Positions 10,952-22,493 of a stretch of 43,841 bases of DNA are shown piece after piece. Both the position numbers and the translations under genes were made by a program. Origin of the DNA: Folioceros fuciformis (lineage: Eukaryota > Anthocerotophyta > Anthocerotopsida > Anthocerotales); the NCBI GenBank assembly GCA_049999805.1, contig JBNGIO010006320.1, positions 1 to 43,841 on the forward strand, read 5' to 3'. The stretch's first letter is position 1; every line of letters begins with the position of its first letter. Below the pieces are notes generated by a model. The model did no database searches and had not been told where the DNA came from. It was given only the letters and a program-made list of their open reading frames with translations.

Positions 10952-13900
10952 TCAAAAGAAACCGAGCCCTTTGCCAGGTGCTGCAGCGAACAGGCTGCTG
11001 TACTCGCCAACAGACGGTGAGCATAAGTCCGGGCCTGTTCCTGCTGCATGCTCGTCAACACACCTCCGTGTCCTGGAGATTTCAGGGACATTCAAGTCAC
11101 CGTTGCTCGCGTTCGGTGCGACATGCTCCGTCTCCTTTGACGACCCAGTGTCCTTGCTGGAGCTGTCAGGTTCAAAAACTTGAGCAGCGGGCGAAGACGC
11201 AGAGCCCCCAAAAAGAAACGGGGGGAAGTTGCCGCCAGGCTTGTTCAGCAGCGGACTGTCGTCATTCGCACCCTGTGCTGGACCCTCACCATCGACAGGG
11301 GCCACTGATGTTGGAGAACCACCATCACTTGCATGCTTTGCCTCTTCCTGTGGCACTGACACTCCAGCCTCCGGTTGTGAAAGTGCCAACACCTGATGGC
11401 CCCCCGACCGAGTCACTCCAGGAGGAGTGCCATTGCTTCTCCCACCATATCTGGACAAAAAAGCTGTCTCCCTTGCAAGTGAATTCAGTCCATTTTGCAT
11501 GGGAACCTGAAAATGCCCTGGGCCAGCCAGGCTTGGAGGGGGAAGAGGTTGCAGTGATGCTGGGACTGGGAGCGACATAGGTGGTAGGCTACCTATTGGC
11601 ATCCCCATTCCCCCTGGGCCAGATAATACAAATCCTCCAGGTTGAGGAAGAGGCAATACACCATTCCTACCGCGTGGCGCCCAGGGTGGCTGCATATGAA
11701 AGTATCCATACGACTGCTGGCTTGGATGGAGGTGCATAGGCACAGGCCCACATGCTGCCATAGGCAACATCTCCGCTGAGCTGGGAAACATGTTCTTCAT
11801 TGGCCTTACACCATTCCCAGGGGTCGGAAGACCAGATTGGGGTCCACTGTGAAGATGATGTGGGCCTACAACCATACCTGGTGGAATTACAGCGCCGTTA
11901 TGAATCAAAACGTTTTTGTCGGCATGCAAATGCTGCCCTGGACCTGGCCCTTCCATGGCTTGCATCATACCAGTCGCCACAACTGCATGAACAGGTGGCC
12001 GAGAGCAATTAGCCTCCAACAACACTTTGCTCTCTAAAGATAAACCATTCCTAGGACCACTAGCAGTCTTTATGTAGTTCTGTTGCCGAATGCGCTCTGG
12101 CTCAAACGGATCACTTGCCGTACTAAGCGTACTTGTGTGAGGTCCAGTCCTCCCGCTCCCTGCAGTTCGCACTGAATATTGCTGGAGGCTCGAGGAAGAG
12201 ACACTTCGTTGAAGCGTGGATGTCATAATATTCCCATCACTTACAACAACCGGAGGAGCCTCGTTTATAGACTGGCCTCCATTTGACGCTTCACCACTGG
12301 CGGAAATCACTGCAGTCTCACTTGCTTCTTCGGATGCCGGTGCCGAAGTCGCCAGAGAAGCACTTGCCGTGGATATAGAAACAGGACCTGATGCCGTTGA
12401 CGATGGCAATAATGCTCCAGACCCAACAACTGCCGCACGAGGCACAACCGTCATCCCGTTTGGCCTCCTTGCTTTTCCTTGCCCAGTCCTCGATGCAGCA
12501 ACCTTTGAGATGAGGCTACCGTTTACACTAGCCCGACTAGCTGATATTGCAGGGGATTTGACAACAGATACCCCAGCCAATGAGCTTGAGGAACTATTCG
12601 CAGTATTTGATACCCACACAAGCTTGCCGGTACTTGCTGAACTTGGCCCAACCTGAACAGTAGTATGACCATTAGGTGAGTCCATGGCAACTGTCTGACC
12701 ACTGGATGAACCTGCTACACCATCTGAAGGTGAACCACTATCGGCATAGTTTCTTGCACACCCTTCCGCACACAAATCGTTCCCGCGGTCCTGGCGCAAA
12801 CTCCCGGGCATTTCATCTACCTCTGCATCCTGTCTCTGTTCTCTCGATGCCTCAGCACCTATGCTAGATTCGCCTGCAAGCGAATCCTTCCATTCAGCCA
12901 AAATTTCTGTAGTGTCCCTGTGACCTTGCCCATGAGTTGTGGCCTCAAACGGAGGGAGAAGGGAACCTTGTGCCTCTGCAGGTACCTCTGTCTCATTCCC
13001 ACATACGGGGTGCGGTTTCGAAGCTGAGTACCCATCTCTCTCTCCCTTGGCGGAGCCTGCATCTTTGCACACTATCCTGGCAAAGCTCCTCTGACCATGA
13101 ATCTTGGCTCGGACACCATTTTGTGGACTACCACAAGCACACTGTTGGTGATGCTCATGTCTCTTGTGACTTTCCGGGACTGTTGAGCTCCAACTATCAA
13201 ATCGTTTTAAGCTATAAACACTAGCAGTATTGTGATTGTTATCTGCTCCAACCTTCCGATTCCCTGTTGAGCCATACCGCTGTAAAGAGCCAGAGACAGG
13301 ATCTCTTGCAGGTCCACAATTTTTATCCTCATCACCTGGTGTCCTACTGGGACCCTTCCTTGCAGCGCTGTTTGGGCTTGCCTCACTCACCTGATTTTTC
13401 CTCATTTGTGATCTTCTCTTGGCTGACTTCGACTGCTCAAAGATAAATGCTCCGTTCCCATCCCGCTTGCTCAAAGTGTCTGCCACATCATCCATTCCTG
13501 AGATGCATTCATTACTTTTACCAGACGCACAGTCACTGTCGGAACCATCCCCAGAGGGCCTAGCCTCAACCATGTCGGGAGATGAAGGTCTTGCAGATAC
13601 ACTATCACTGGTCCGTGACTCTCCATCTACATGAGTCACAGAAGAGCAATCTTGTTCCTCCTCGCTAGCACAGGACATCGTGTCCATGTGTCCATTGGTT
13701 GCAACCACAATAGACTTCACTTCACCTTTGCTCCTGTCTTTAGCCCGTCCTTTCAACTTCTCTTTCTTCCTAAGTTTTTTTTCCTTTTCTCTCAATTTCC
13801 TTCGCTCTCTCCTCTCTTCTTCTTCCCGTTTCTCATCTTCTTCTTCTTCAAGAAGTTTGTTCTGCAAGATGATATCCGACAGTGAGAAACGGAACCAGCA

Positions 13901-16900
13901 TCTTAACCCAACAGGAAGGCACGTATGGCAAGCAATGCAAAACCTGTTTCTCGAGAGTGGTGATCTCTTTGCAGGCCACCCTGACTCGCTCTTCCAACAA
14001 GCTCAATGCCAGACATACAAAAATGCTGTGTGCATTCTGTCGCGCTGTACCTTCCCTGAACGCTTTTTCAACCTGTTGCACATAATTCACGTCTGAATCA
14101 TCCATCGCAGGAGACACATCATGCCACTGACAAAAGCATAGTCTTGAATGACAGCTGACCTGCTCCTTGAATATTACTGTTGCTGCATCCAACAAAAAAT
14201 CTCGGGCAAGTTCAGGACTCTTTGCATGTTTCTGTGGTCGAGTTCCTTCACCATCCAGGTCATTGCCATCTTTGTCCATGGAATCCTCATCCTTCGAAGA
14301 CAAGTAAGCAGTTAGGTAGGCGAATAAGAGTACAAACCGAGAAATTAAGATTTTAATCAGCTCGCAGTACACTATATTTACCTCTTCTTCCTCTGTCTCT
14401 TCTGCTCGTTCGAAGAAACGTTGTATGCTCTCCCCCTTCGTGATGGATACAATGCCATCCCCAACAATCAGACGCCGATGGACACACAGTTGCCCTTTCA
14501 ATGCATGAGCTTTTGCAGCCAGCTCTGATGTCCGCCCATCGCGCCGCAACCCCCTGATAGTTATATGACAAGCTGATACACTTCCCAGGTCGAGGCCATC
14601 TATCTGAACAGTTTCAGATAAACCAACATCCTCAAAACCAAGAACATCTGACTTTCCTTCAGCTGTGCCAACAGCCCACTCAAACCGTTGGTAGACAGTA
14701 CCCACGTCCCCTGCAAAACAATCCCGCCAGTCGACATGAACCATTGAATCGGAAACCTGCGCATCAATTGAATAACTGTCACATGACGTTTCTTCCCGAG
14801 ACACTGCTCAAAGTAAGAAGAAAAGTTTTACAGTTCCAATGTCCATAACTGCTCCCCACCTGCTTCTCGTGCAGACAATATTTGACAACACAAAAGATCT
14901 TACACCCATAACTATACAGGCATGAGACCACACCAGGCACGAATCAAAACCCCACTCTCCTCACGGAACTGGATTGTGACAACTTGGACATTCCTTCCGT
15001 AAACCCAGTGTCAACAGGGATGACAACTGTGCAGGTAGGTGGTCTTGACCATGAACTCTATCAAGTGGGAAAACCATTGCTGGTATAACCGAAATCTAAG
15101 CTGCAAGCCAGATTCAACAATATTTCCCAGCCTACCTTGCCCATGACTCCAAACTTGCAGGAGCTCATATTTCCGCACAAATCTGCAAACTCACATATTC
15201 ATTGAGCCTCAATTGCATGTCATTAGACCTTGTTCAATACAAGGCCTTGAATATCCCCTTGAGTTTCCGCTTTGGGTGGGCAGCTCAAATCGAAAGTGCA
15301 AAGCACTTTCACAACACGGGAAGAAGCAAAAGTAGCAGACTGAACACCCAGCTTTGAAATAACCTATAACAAAATGGTTCAGGAACCAATTTCTAAACAA
15401 TCATGTCACGACTAGCATTGAACATTCCTCACAGGTCATCAACCGCCACACTAAATTGCCACTCGCAAAATATTTTTGCAAAGAAATCCAGGTCTACCTC
15501 ATATCGAAATACTGTATCAGCGGCACAGAACCAGCGAGTACACCTAGGCTCCTTCCGTGTGCGTTTAAGTTCCTTCATTTCCTTGAACTCACGGAGAACA
15601 TTCCGCCGACAATCCCGACAGAACCGCTTACTGTCAAACCTGAGTGGCAATCCACAAATTAAAATAACGCGGAAAGATTTCAGTTTACAATTGCCATCCA
15701 AAGGGACATGCAGACCTTCACAATAACAGGTTCGCACGGAAACGAAAAGTTCTGAAATAGACAGAGGAGGCATTGCCAGTCCCCAACCTGAACATCAGCC
15801 TTTCAATGAAGTCCTCTTCTTTCATTCTCAGCAATGACCTCCTCGTCTCCTCTCCTAAGGCTGCCCAGAAATCTACAAGGGCTTCACAGGAAAGCCTTGC
15901 TGTGTGAAGAGCACAGGTCTCTTTCAGGCCATGCCCTCTTCCACTGCCCCCAAAATTGCCAACACTTTGGCTGATCCACCCTCTACCACCTCCCCCACAT
16001 GCATCAGGGTATAGTAGTTCCCTCTCCCGCTCCCTTGTTCGAGCACTCTCAAAGACCTGCAGAGTACCTGAGGTGAGAATCTCTCAATGCGGAAACTCAT
16101 CACAAACGGGAATAAGCACCAATCCTCATCGGTTGATTCTCTCCAAAACTTGTCACAGCTTGCCATCCAATTCTAGTCAGGCCCAACAGCAATTACACTG
16201 AAAGAAACCACAGCTCACAAATTGCCAGATAAAGAAGTTCAGTATGCCGTGGGTACATTTTGGAGCACCTCGAGTGGCGTCCCTTCCACAAAACAGTCCA
16301 AAACTGTCAGCATGTTGTCACGAGTAGCTGCAAGCCCACCCCAGGAATGGACAGATGGATCTCTCGTATCATCCATTGTAGAAAGACCTCCGCTTGACCC
16401 ATTTTCCGAAGTGTGCCTACTACCTCCTCCTGCAGATCCACTGCTGTAAGCCAAGAGGCCACTATGGCGGTTTTTCCCATTCATAATCTGGGCAAATCCC
16501 TCAACCAGCAACCCATGACATCTTGAGCAGTAGAGATTCTTCCGGACTTGTTCAAACAGAGTGTGCTTGTCAATGCGCAACAAGTCTCGCCTTTCAGCCG
16601 ATGAAAGCTCATTCCAAAACTGGTAAGACAACAATCTTGGTCAGAAATTTGGTAGACAGACTTTCAGAAGCACACAATGACCCGTACAACAGGCACCCTG
16701 TGCATCACCGTACATACACACCGCCCATTCTAGGTGTTTTGTCTATGCCTTTAAGGGATTCGTATGGTCAACTTGCACACAGACCGACGTGATCAATCCC
16801 ACTCGAGCTACACCACAATACAGATGTTGGGGGAGTCTTGCAGAACAAGGACAAGCCCCTTGTTGACATCACATCTACAAGGACGCGGCAAAACCACTCT

Positions 16901-17556
16901 CTAACTCGTTTGTGCACACTGGACCCGGAGCAAAGAAAGTTGAAGACATGACATGGAGAGAATACGAGACCCACACAAAAAGATGACTTTCTTCCAAACC
17001 CAGCCAAAGAGGGTTGTTATCCCATTGATTTGTCCAGCGGCCCTGTTACAGTTAGGCTGACATGGCCCGAACTCAGCATCCTCAAGATGATGGTAGTGCC
17101 AATGAACTCAGTGCAAGGCTGCCATCACGAGCAGAAAGTATCATCAACACTCCCCCGCTCAGAGCCAATACTCCCGTCACCCAATCCTGAACGAAGCACT
17201 CAGTTTCAAACTGTTCCCGACAAGAGGAAACTCTCAAGAGTCCCAGAATGCAGGCATCAGTTCCTAACTAATCATGCTCTCCTGAACCTAACAGCAGCCA
17301 GTTAGACCACATGTGAGGCAGGTGGCCGCATCTTCCAAATTTGATTCGACGAGTCTAAATGTGTTGCTAAAATGATATCTGAAAGCATGAAATTTGTGGC
17401 AACTACCTTGTGCAGCTGGCCCAAGTTGACATCCTCCGTATTAGAGCGTGTCCAAACAGCAGAGCGTCCATCACTGCCAGATCCTACGTAGCCCGACAGA
17501 GAGGAAGAAGAGGAATGATTCGAGTGCAATCCTCTGGACAACCCCGGCATCTTCAT
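10952..17556 (-). CDS. Conserved plant protein of the 'stress response NST1-like' type, function unknown
   Basis: Eight exons on the minus strand: 17407-17556, 16257-16619, 15788-16056, 15498-15639, 14382-14756, 14160-14291, 13944-14072, 10952-13861, giving 1489 residues. The N-terminus (MKMPGL..., perhaps starting at the second Met) and the next 500 residues follow a family conserved in land plants. Landmarks are 'FWNELSSAERRDLL', 'YCSRCHGLL', 'DACGGGGRGWISQ', 'RFCRDCRRN', 'VKAHALKGQ'-like 'AKAHALKGQ', 'RPQKHAKSPELARDFLLD' and 'EKAFREGTARQNAH'. Then comes a highly charged coiled coil (about 521-570, Glu/Arg/Lys) and a roughly 900-residue Ser/Pro/Gly-rich tail in one exon, ending 'YSSLFAAAPGKGLGFF'. 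The NST1 label in databases comes mostly from the charged coiled coil and says little about function. The pattern CxxC-x23-CxxxxC near residues 266-298 could bind zinc. Confidence 0.88.
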
Positions 17557-18484
17557 TTCACGCCCAAGCCTCTAGGAAACTTTCGTATTGGAAATGCTCC
17601 CATGCCCTGGCTCCACGTCCATGCACTCACTTTCTACAGCTCACAGTCACCGCATCCCTCTCTCAGAGTTCCGAGGTTCAAAGACACGTTAGCAGATCAG
17701 GGACGTCTTGCGCATCCTGTGGTGCCAATCTGCCAGTGATAGTTATCGCTGAAAACGGTCACGATGGGACCGGTTAGTCCAAGGTCTGTGGCCACTCCTT
17801 GCAATCACCAAAACAGCAGTCATCCTCTGTGTGTGTCACAGGAATAACCGCATAGAGCTACGCATCAGCAGCGCACGGGGACGGCGAGCCGCAGAGTCGA
17901 CCGACGAAAATTTGTCTCCACAAGAATGGCCATAACAGACACCTCATTCTCAAAATTCGAGGCTCCCGGTGGGCAATCCGGGTGCGAGCAGCAAAGGAGC
18001 ACACAAAGCCACAGCTCCACTGTCCCAATCCTCAACCCGAACACGGCACCACAGGGCCAATTTGGACCTCCCCGGAACAAAAATCTGGACCAATCTCAGG
18101 AGGAACAATACACGAGGGCCTCAAGCTGCGGGAATCTGCCACACGACACGTAGAGCATCAGATCCGAGCACGTCCCGCCTCCAGTCCACTGACCGCACCG
18201 AACAATACTCCTTGCAGCACCGGAATCCCACATACACAAGCATAAAGCAGTATGCGGCATCCAAACCCCGTGTCACCACAGCCGGAGCAAGCCCCTGGCA
18301 GCAATCCCTAATCAAGTTCGCCACTCCGCACTCACATTCGCTACTCACTTTTGCAATCCCTAATCCAAGGCGAAATGCGGGGAAGGCAGGGGGCGTGGAG
18401 TCCGGTAGTGCCTGAATCGTGTGCGGATGTATTGCGGTCCGTGTAGATCGGGATCCGGGGCGACCACGCTGGAGCCGGGCCAGG
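17557..18484. other. Upstream region and 5' UTR of the NST1-like gene
   Basis: No second gene is recognised. The sequence is about half GC and contains several short overlapping open frames on both strands, without family signatures. A long 5' UTR, possibly with an intron, is plausible here because the pyrimidine-rich minus strand continues to about 18650. Confidence 0.4.
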
Positions 18485-18545
18485 CAGAAGAAGAGGAAGA
18501 AGAAGAAGAAGAGGAAGAAGAAGCAGAAGGAGGCAGAAGAGGAAA
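18485..18545. repeat. (GAA/GGA)n microsatellite
   Basis: An uninterrupted purine run made of gaa and gga triplets, read as a TTC/TCC pyrimidine tract on the strand of the NST1-like gene. It lies about 0.95 kb upstream of that gene's start codon. Open frames across it are artefacts of the triplet repeat. Confidence 0.9.
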
Positions 18546-18604
18546 GAGCAAGGCGAATTTCGCCCATTTCTATGGAAATGGGCAGACAGCAACAGATATA
18601 CCGC

Positions 18605-18648
18605 CATGTCATGTCATGTCATGTCATGTAGTGTCATGTTATGTCATT
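18605..18648. repeat. (GTCAT)n microsatellite
   Basis: About eight tandem units of the pentamer gtcat, perfect in the first half and then with single-base changes. It sits just beyond the GAA/GGA repeat. Confidence 0.9.
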
Positions 18649-18649
18649 A

Positions 18650-20666
18650 TGTTTTCACCAAAATTTGAACCTACCGTATGCGCTGTATTTCCTGGCATTT
18701 TTTAACATGGAGTAAATTCGTCTCCAGAACTCGCTACCCGGTCACCATTCCTTTTTCTATTTGCGCATCCCTTATCCGTTTCTCCTTCCTTCCTTCCTTC
18801 TAGCTCTGTTCATGAATGAATTATTATTATTTTTCATTTTCTTAAATTTCAAAAAAAACAATCATAACAAAGCAGGACCTTGGTCTTGGCCCTGGACAGG
18901 TACCCACCTAACTTATGCTCCAGTTCTTGCTGCGTTGCGAGGCCAGACACCTCCATTATTAATAATCATGTATATAAACAGTGCAAAATAAATAAATTCA
19001 AATGAATGAATCAGAATCGGCACGACGTGACCTGACATGGCATCACATAAAGAGAGAGAAACCTAGAAAGAGGAAGAGACCGTGTAAGGCTAGGCCGGGC
19101 AGCGGGATAGCACGTGTGGCCCATCCGGCCAGGTACGCTAACCGCGGGTGAAGGAGCTGGCAGTGAGCAGTGCAGTTGGCAGCGGAGGCTGGCGGGGGGC
19201 CGGGCGTGGTCCCATGGGGTATGGCGACACCTGGTGGGCCCCACACCGACTTTGTTGCAATCCGTGGCCCGAGGGGCTCCGGAGGGGGCACGGCAATGGA
19301 ACCAAGCGGGGGCGGGCCTCGGCCGGGGATCTCGCCAGCCTAAAGCACATGGATGGCCCGACCTACCACCGTCGCCACGGGCTAAAAGTGGGCATTTCCG
19401 TGGACCCCTTCGTTACTGCTGGGAGCACGTAGAACTCATCGTTTAGGTGTCGTGTTATCTTGGTGTGCCCAACCTTGTTAAGCATTTTTCTTTCGTTTCT
19501 ATTATGGAATATTTATGGTCTTCTACGATGAAGGAGAGACTGGGTTGTGTGAGGTGTGGAGAGATTAGGAGGGGGTGATTAGGTGTGGATGTGATTTGCA
19601 TTTCTTATGGACAGAAGAGATGGAAATCCATGCGGGAAAGGAAGTGTCTTCCATAAGTCAAGCACCAAAGAGGACAAAACAACTCAAACCAGGCCAGTCA
19701 GGTGTAGAAATCTGTTCTCTGTACTCATCTTCACGGTAAGGTGGAGAAAAGAATTCTCTTTGGAGATGGAGGAAACATTTCAGAGGCTGGCCTTAAATGC
19801 GGGGTATGACAGGAAGCTGGACTTGGTGGAGCATCGGTAACGTGCTGGCTTGGCTACCCCATAGGCTGAGCCATGTGGGGCCCGTCCCCACGTCTTCTGC
19901 TAGCAAAGGGGAGGCAAAAGCCCCCAATCACCGGCGGGTCAGCCCCTCCAGATTCCCTCACAACGCTCGTAACTCCGTGGGAAACGGCTCGCTTTGCGTT
20001 CCTGAGATTCCTGCATGCACACATGCCTCATGGACATTGGGTCCGTGCGATCCGGTTGTTGGATGGGAGGAATCAGGGTCGGGAAGGATGTTGCTATGCT
20101 ATGACTCCAATTTGACACGCTGCCCAGTGTTCCCACGACGAGGTTCAAGATACTCACGAAAGTTACAGCGTAGCATCTCTCTGCCGGGTAACGCTGGTTA
20201 GAGGTCTGGGTTGCCATCCCGCCCATGGAGATTCTAGTCCAGCTCCCGGGTGTGGGGACTCTGGCGTAGCCTCTTCTATAACTTGTGAAGTCGTTTGGGT
20301 GGCTGGAGTCCTCTGGTTTACCACCTGGATGCAGGGCAGGGGTAGAGTTTGGAGAGTTAGAGTTTGTAGACTTCCTTTTGTGATGCAGGTGGCTCATAAG
20401 GGAATGCACTGACCTTGTTAGATCTTCCTCAGTGAACCCTCGTTTCGTTCCTTGTGTCTTTCGTCCCAGTTGCCCTTTCTACAAACATGTGGCAACAACT
20501 GAAGGTGATCAGGAGAATGCTGCAAAGGAAAGGAAACGAAAGGGTAGGAAAGGGAAGGGGCCGGAATGGAACAAGGATGAGGATTGTAGTGAAGTAAATA
20601 TTTTACCTTCGCTGTCGCTCACACCACTACCACGTTCCACACAACGTTGGCAGTGATAGCCCGCCC
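18650..20666. other. 2-kb stretch without a recognised gene
   Basis: Neither strand shows a protein family, tRNA or rRNA signature. 18650-19010 is AT-rich with several aataaa-like strings. 19080-19440 is GC-rich, and 19600-20400 is mixed. Open frames of 80-156 codons occur on both strands at 19114-19446 and 19939-20409, overlap each other, and have no recognisable motif. It may contain decayed repeats or a non-coding transcript; I cannot tell. Confidence 0.4.
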
Positions 20667-22280
20667 TCAGTTTCTCAGTAGCTGCTTGTAGAATAATAAG
20701 TAGGCTTCATCCTGGAGCACCTTGTGAGGCGTAACCATGGAGGCTACTCCATCATCAAAATGAAGCCATCTCCCGTCAGCCTGTTTGGAGTTGGTGGTGT
20801 AGTGCCCTCCAGATGGGGACCGGCCGTGGTGAGTGATGGTGGCCACGAGCTCGAATTCACGGCCGTCCAGTCGAGGGCTGGGAGGATGTGCCAGCAGCTC
20901 GGGTCTCATGGATAAACGCATGCTGAAGCCGACAGGTTTGTGAACCTTGTACGCACCTTGCGGCCCGAAGTTGAAGCGCGTAAGATGCAGTACTAGCACT
21001 TTCGGGAGCTCCAGGATCTGTTCAACCTTTCTGGCACTGGCCTGCGTACCCTTGGACCTGTACCCCTCGAGCGCTACGGGACTCACATACGTCATGAGAG
21101 CATCGTCAACCGTTTTCACAGTGCTGGGTTGCACGTCCAGGTGCAGCAGCATGAAGCTGCTCACGGAAACGGACGGCTTGCTCCCAGCAGCCTTCACCTC
21201 GCTCCTCAGCTTCCCTCCAAACACGGCAGTAACACTGGAAGATCCGAAGCTGTGCGTCCTGACGAAAGCGGATTTGTTCCTCCTCCCAACCGTCTCCCAG
21301 CTGTCATCCTCTTCCCCGGCCGCTGCGATCGGGGCCTGCTGTGATGTCCCATTCTTCCCTTCCAGGTGGAGGAGTTCGTCATGCATCTGAAACAGGAGGA
21401 AACTGAGGAACTCCTGCGCATCCTCCTGCGATGCCCTGCAATCTGACTGATCGCCCTCCAGCCTGAACTTCTGCAGGACTGCGTCAAACATTTTAGGACA
21501 GAAGGGGTGCCCCACATCCACAACACCAACACCACCCACACCCGAAGCACCAGCACCGCCTGCATCACTGCCTTTCGCGTCCACCCTCCTCGCCCTAAAC
21601 TGATTCCCGAATTGCGCAAACGCCAGTAGGGTAGGACACTCCCGCTGGGGAGGCCGATACGCTTGCAGCCTCTGCAGGAAATCCACAAAGGGCGGGCAGG
21701 ACAGCATGGCCTGCAAAACCGAGTTCAGGAAGCAGGAATTCCCGGTGTTCTCCAGCCCTCTAGGCTGCAATCTCATCCTCGCCCCCGCGCCCTCCCCCTT
21801 CAGGCTCTGCAGAAACGTCTTCGGATCGAACGCTGCAGGTGCAGGTGCCCTTGCAGCCGCAGCACCTGCTCCTGCCCTTCCCATGTTCAAATCCGCCAAA
21901 CCCACCACCAATTCCTCTTCACCAGCTGCAACGGGCCCAGGACCCGCCTCCAGTCTCACAGCCTGCACAGATTCCGCAGCTCTATACACGGAGGCCTGGT
22001 CGCCTGCACTCCTACCAGCATCGGGTGGGGGAGAGCGGCCCACATCCCCCGCCGGTTGCTGCTGCTCTGTGCGAGAGGAGCTTGCTTCCTGACTAGGAGG
22101 AGGTCGAGATTGTTGGGGCCTCCTCGCCGAACCTTGGTTAGCGACGACTCGCGCCTTTCCCCTGGCCCTGGCGTCGGATGGTCCCCGGGACCCAAGGCCC
22201 CGGGCCCGGACCAAACTGCCCTGTTGCGACAGGGCTTCCTCTTCGCTGAACGAGCCGAATATGAAAACCGGCTCCGCCAT
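20667..22280 (-). CDS. UBP24: Ubiquitin carboxyl-terminal hydrolase, USP10/UBP24 type
   Basis: One uninterrupted reading frame of 537 residues. It encodes a ubiquitin-specific protease (C19) that removes ubiquitin from proteins. Residues 1-150 are low complexity, rich in Ala, Gly, Arg and Pro. The catalytic domain starts at 'RGLENTGNSCFLNS', where Cys183 is the expected nucleophile. The family's 'SQEDAQEFLSFLL' follows, and later 'LPKVLVLHLTRFNF'. The His box is 'HHGRSPSGGHYTT' with His493, followed by 'WLHFDDG' with the acidic residue at 509 or 510, and the usual 'EAYLLFYKQ' ending. All catalytic residues are present. The overall similarity fits plant UBP24 and animal USP10. The start codon is 213 bp from the first in-frame ATG of the divergent release-factor gene. 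The lack of introns is notable here. Confidence 0.92.
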   Translation of the reverse strand: MAEPVFIFGSFSEEEALSQQGSLVRARGLGSRGPSDARARGKARVVANQGSARRPQQSRPPPSQEASSSRTEQQQPAGDVGRSPPPDAGRSAGDQASVYRAAESVQAVRLEAGPGPVAAGEEELVVGLADLNMGRAGAGAAAARAPAPAAFDPKTFLQSLKGEGAGARMRLQPRGLENTGNSCFLNSVLQAMLSCPPFVDFLQRLQAYRPPQRECPTLLAFAQFGNQFRARRVDAKGSDAGGAGASGVGGVGVVDVGHPFCPKMFDAVLQKFRLEGDQSDCRASQEDAQEFLSFLLFQMHDELLHLEGKNGTSQQAPIAAAGEEDDSWETVGRRNKSAFVRTHSFGSSSVTAVFGGKLRSEVKAAGSKPSVSVSSFMLLHLDVQPSTVKTVDDALMTYVSPVALEGYRSKGTQASARKVEQILELPKVLVLHLTRFNFGPQGAYKVHKPVGFSMRLSMRPELLAHPPSPRLDGREFELVATITHHGRSPSGGHYTTNSKQADGRWLHFDDGVASMVTPHKVLQDEAYLLFYKQLLRN

Positions 22281-22493
22281 GGCTTCGCCTACGCCTTGCC
22301 CCCCTGCCTTGCCGGGCGTCGCTTCAGATACCCATATTCCACCGCTTGCCAGCCTCTCTTCTGCCTAGTAGTTCTCGCAGCTGCCGGGACCGTCTCCCAA
22401 TTGGGACTCGGAGTCGATCGGCCTCTATTGCTCGGCAATTGGCGTCGAATTCAAGTCATCTCTCCTCCTTCGTCAATTAGGTTTCTGCGAGGA
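22281..22493. promoter_or_regulatory. Putative bidirectional promoter, UBP24 / plastid RF1
   Basis: Only 213 bp separate the UBP24-like start codon (minus strand) from the first possible ATG of the RF1 gene (plus strand), or 282 bp to the preferred ATG at 22563. Both promoters and both 5' UTRs must share this interval. No TATA box is evident in either direction, which is common in divergent housekeeping pairs. Confidence 0.5.

Noticed and set aside
10978-11580. 200-codon plus-strand open frame opposite the NST1-like gene
   Set aside because: It lies wholly antisense to the long last exon, has low-complexity His/Pro/Gln composition and no motif; it is a shadow of the real gene.
19939-20409. 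156-codon minus-strand frame in the unexplained 2-kb region
   Set aside because: It has no family signature, and other frames overlap it on the opposite strand; kept only as part of the unexplained region.
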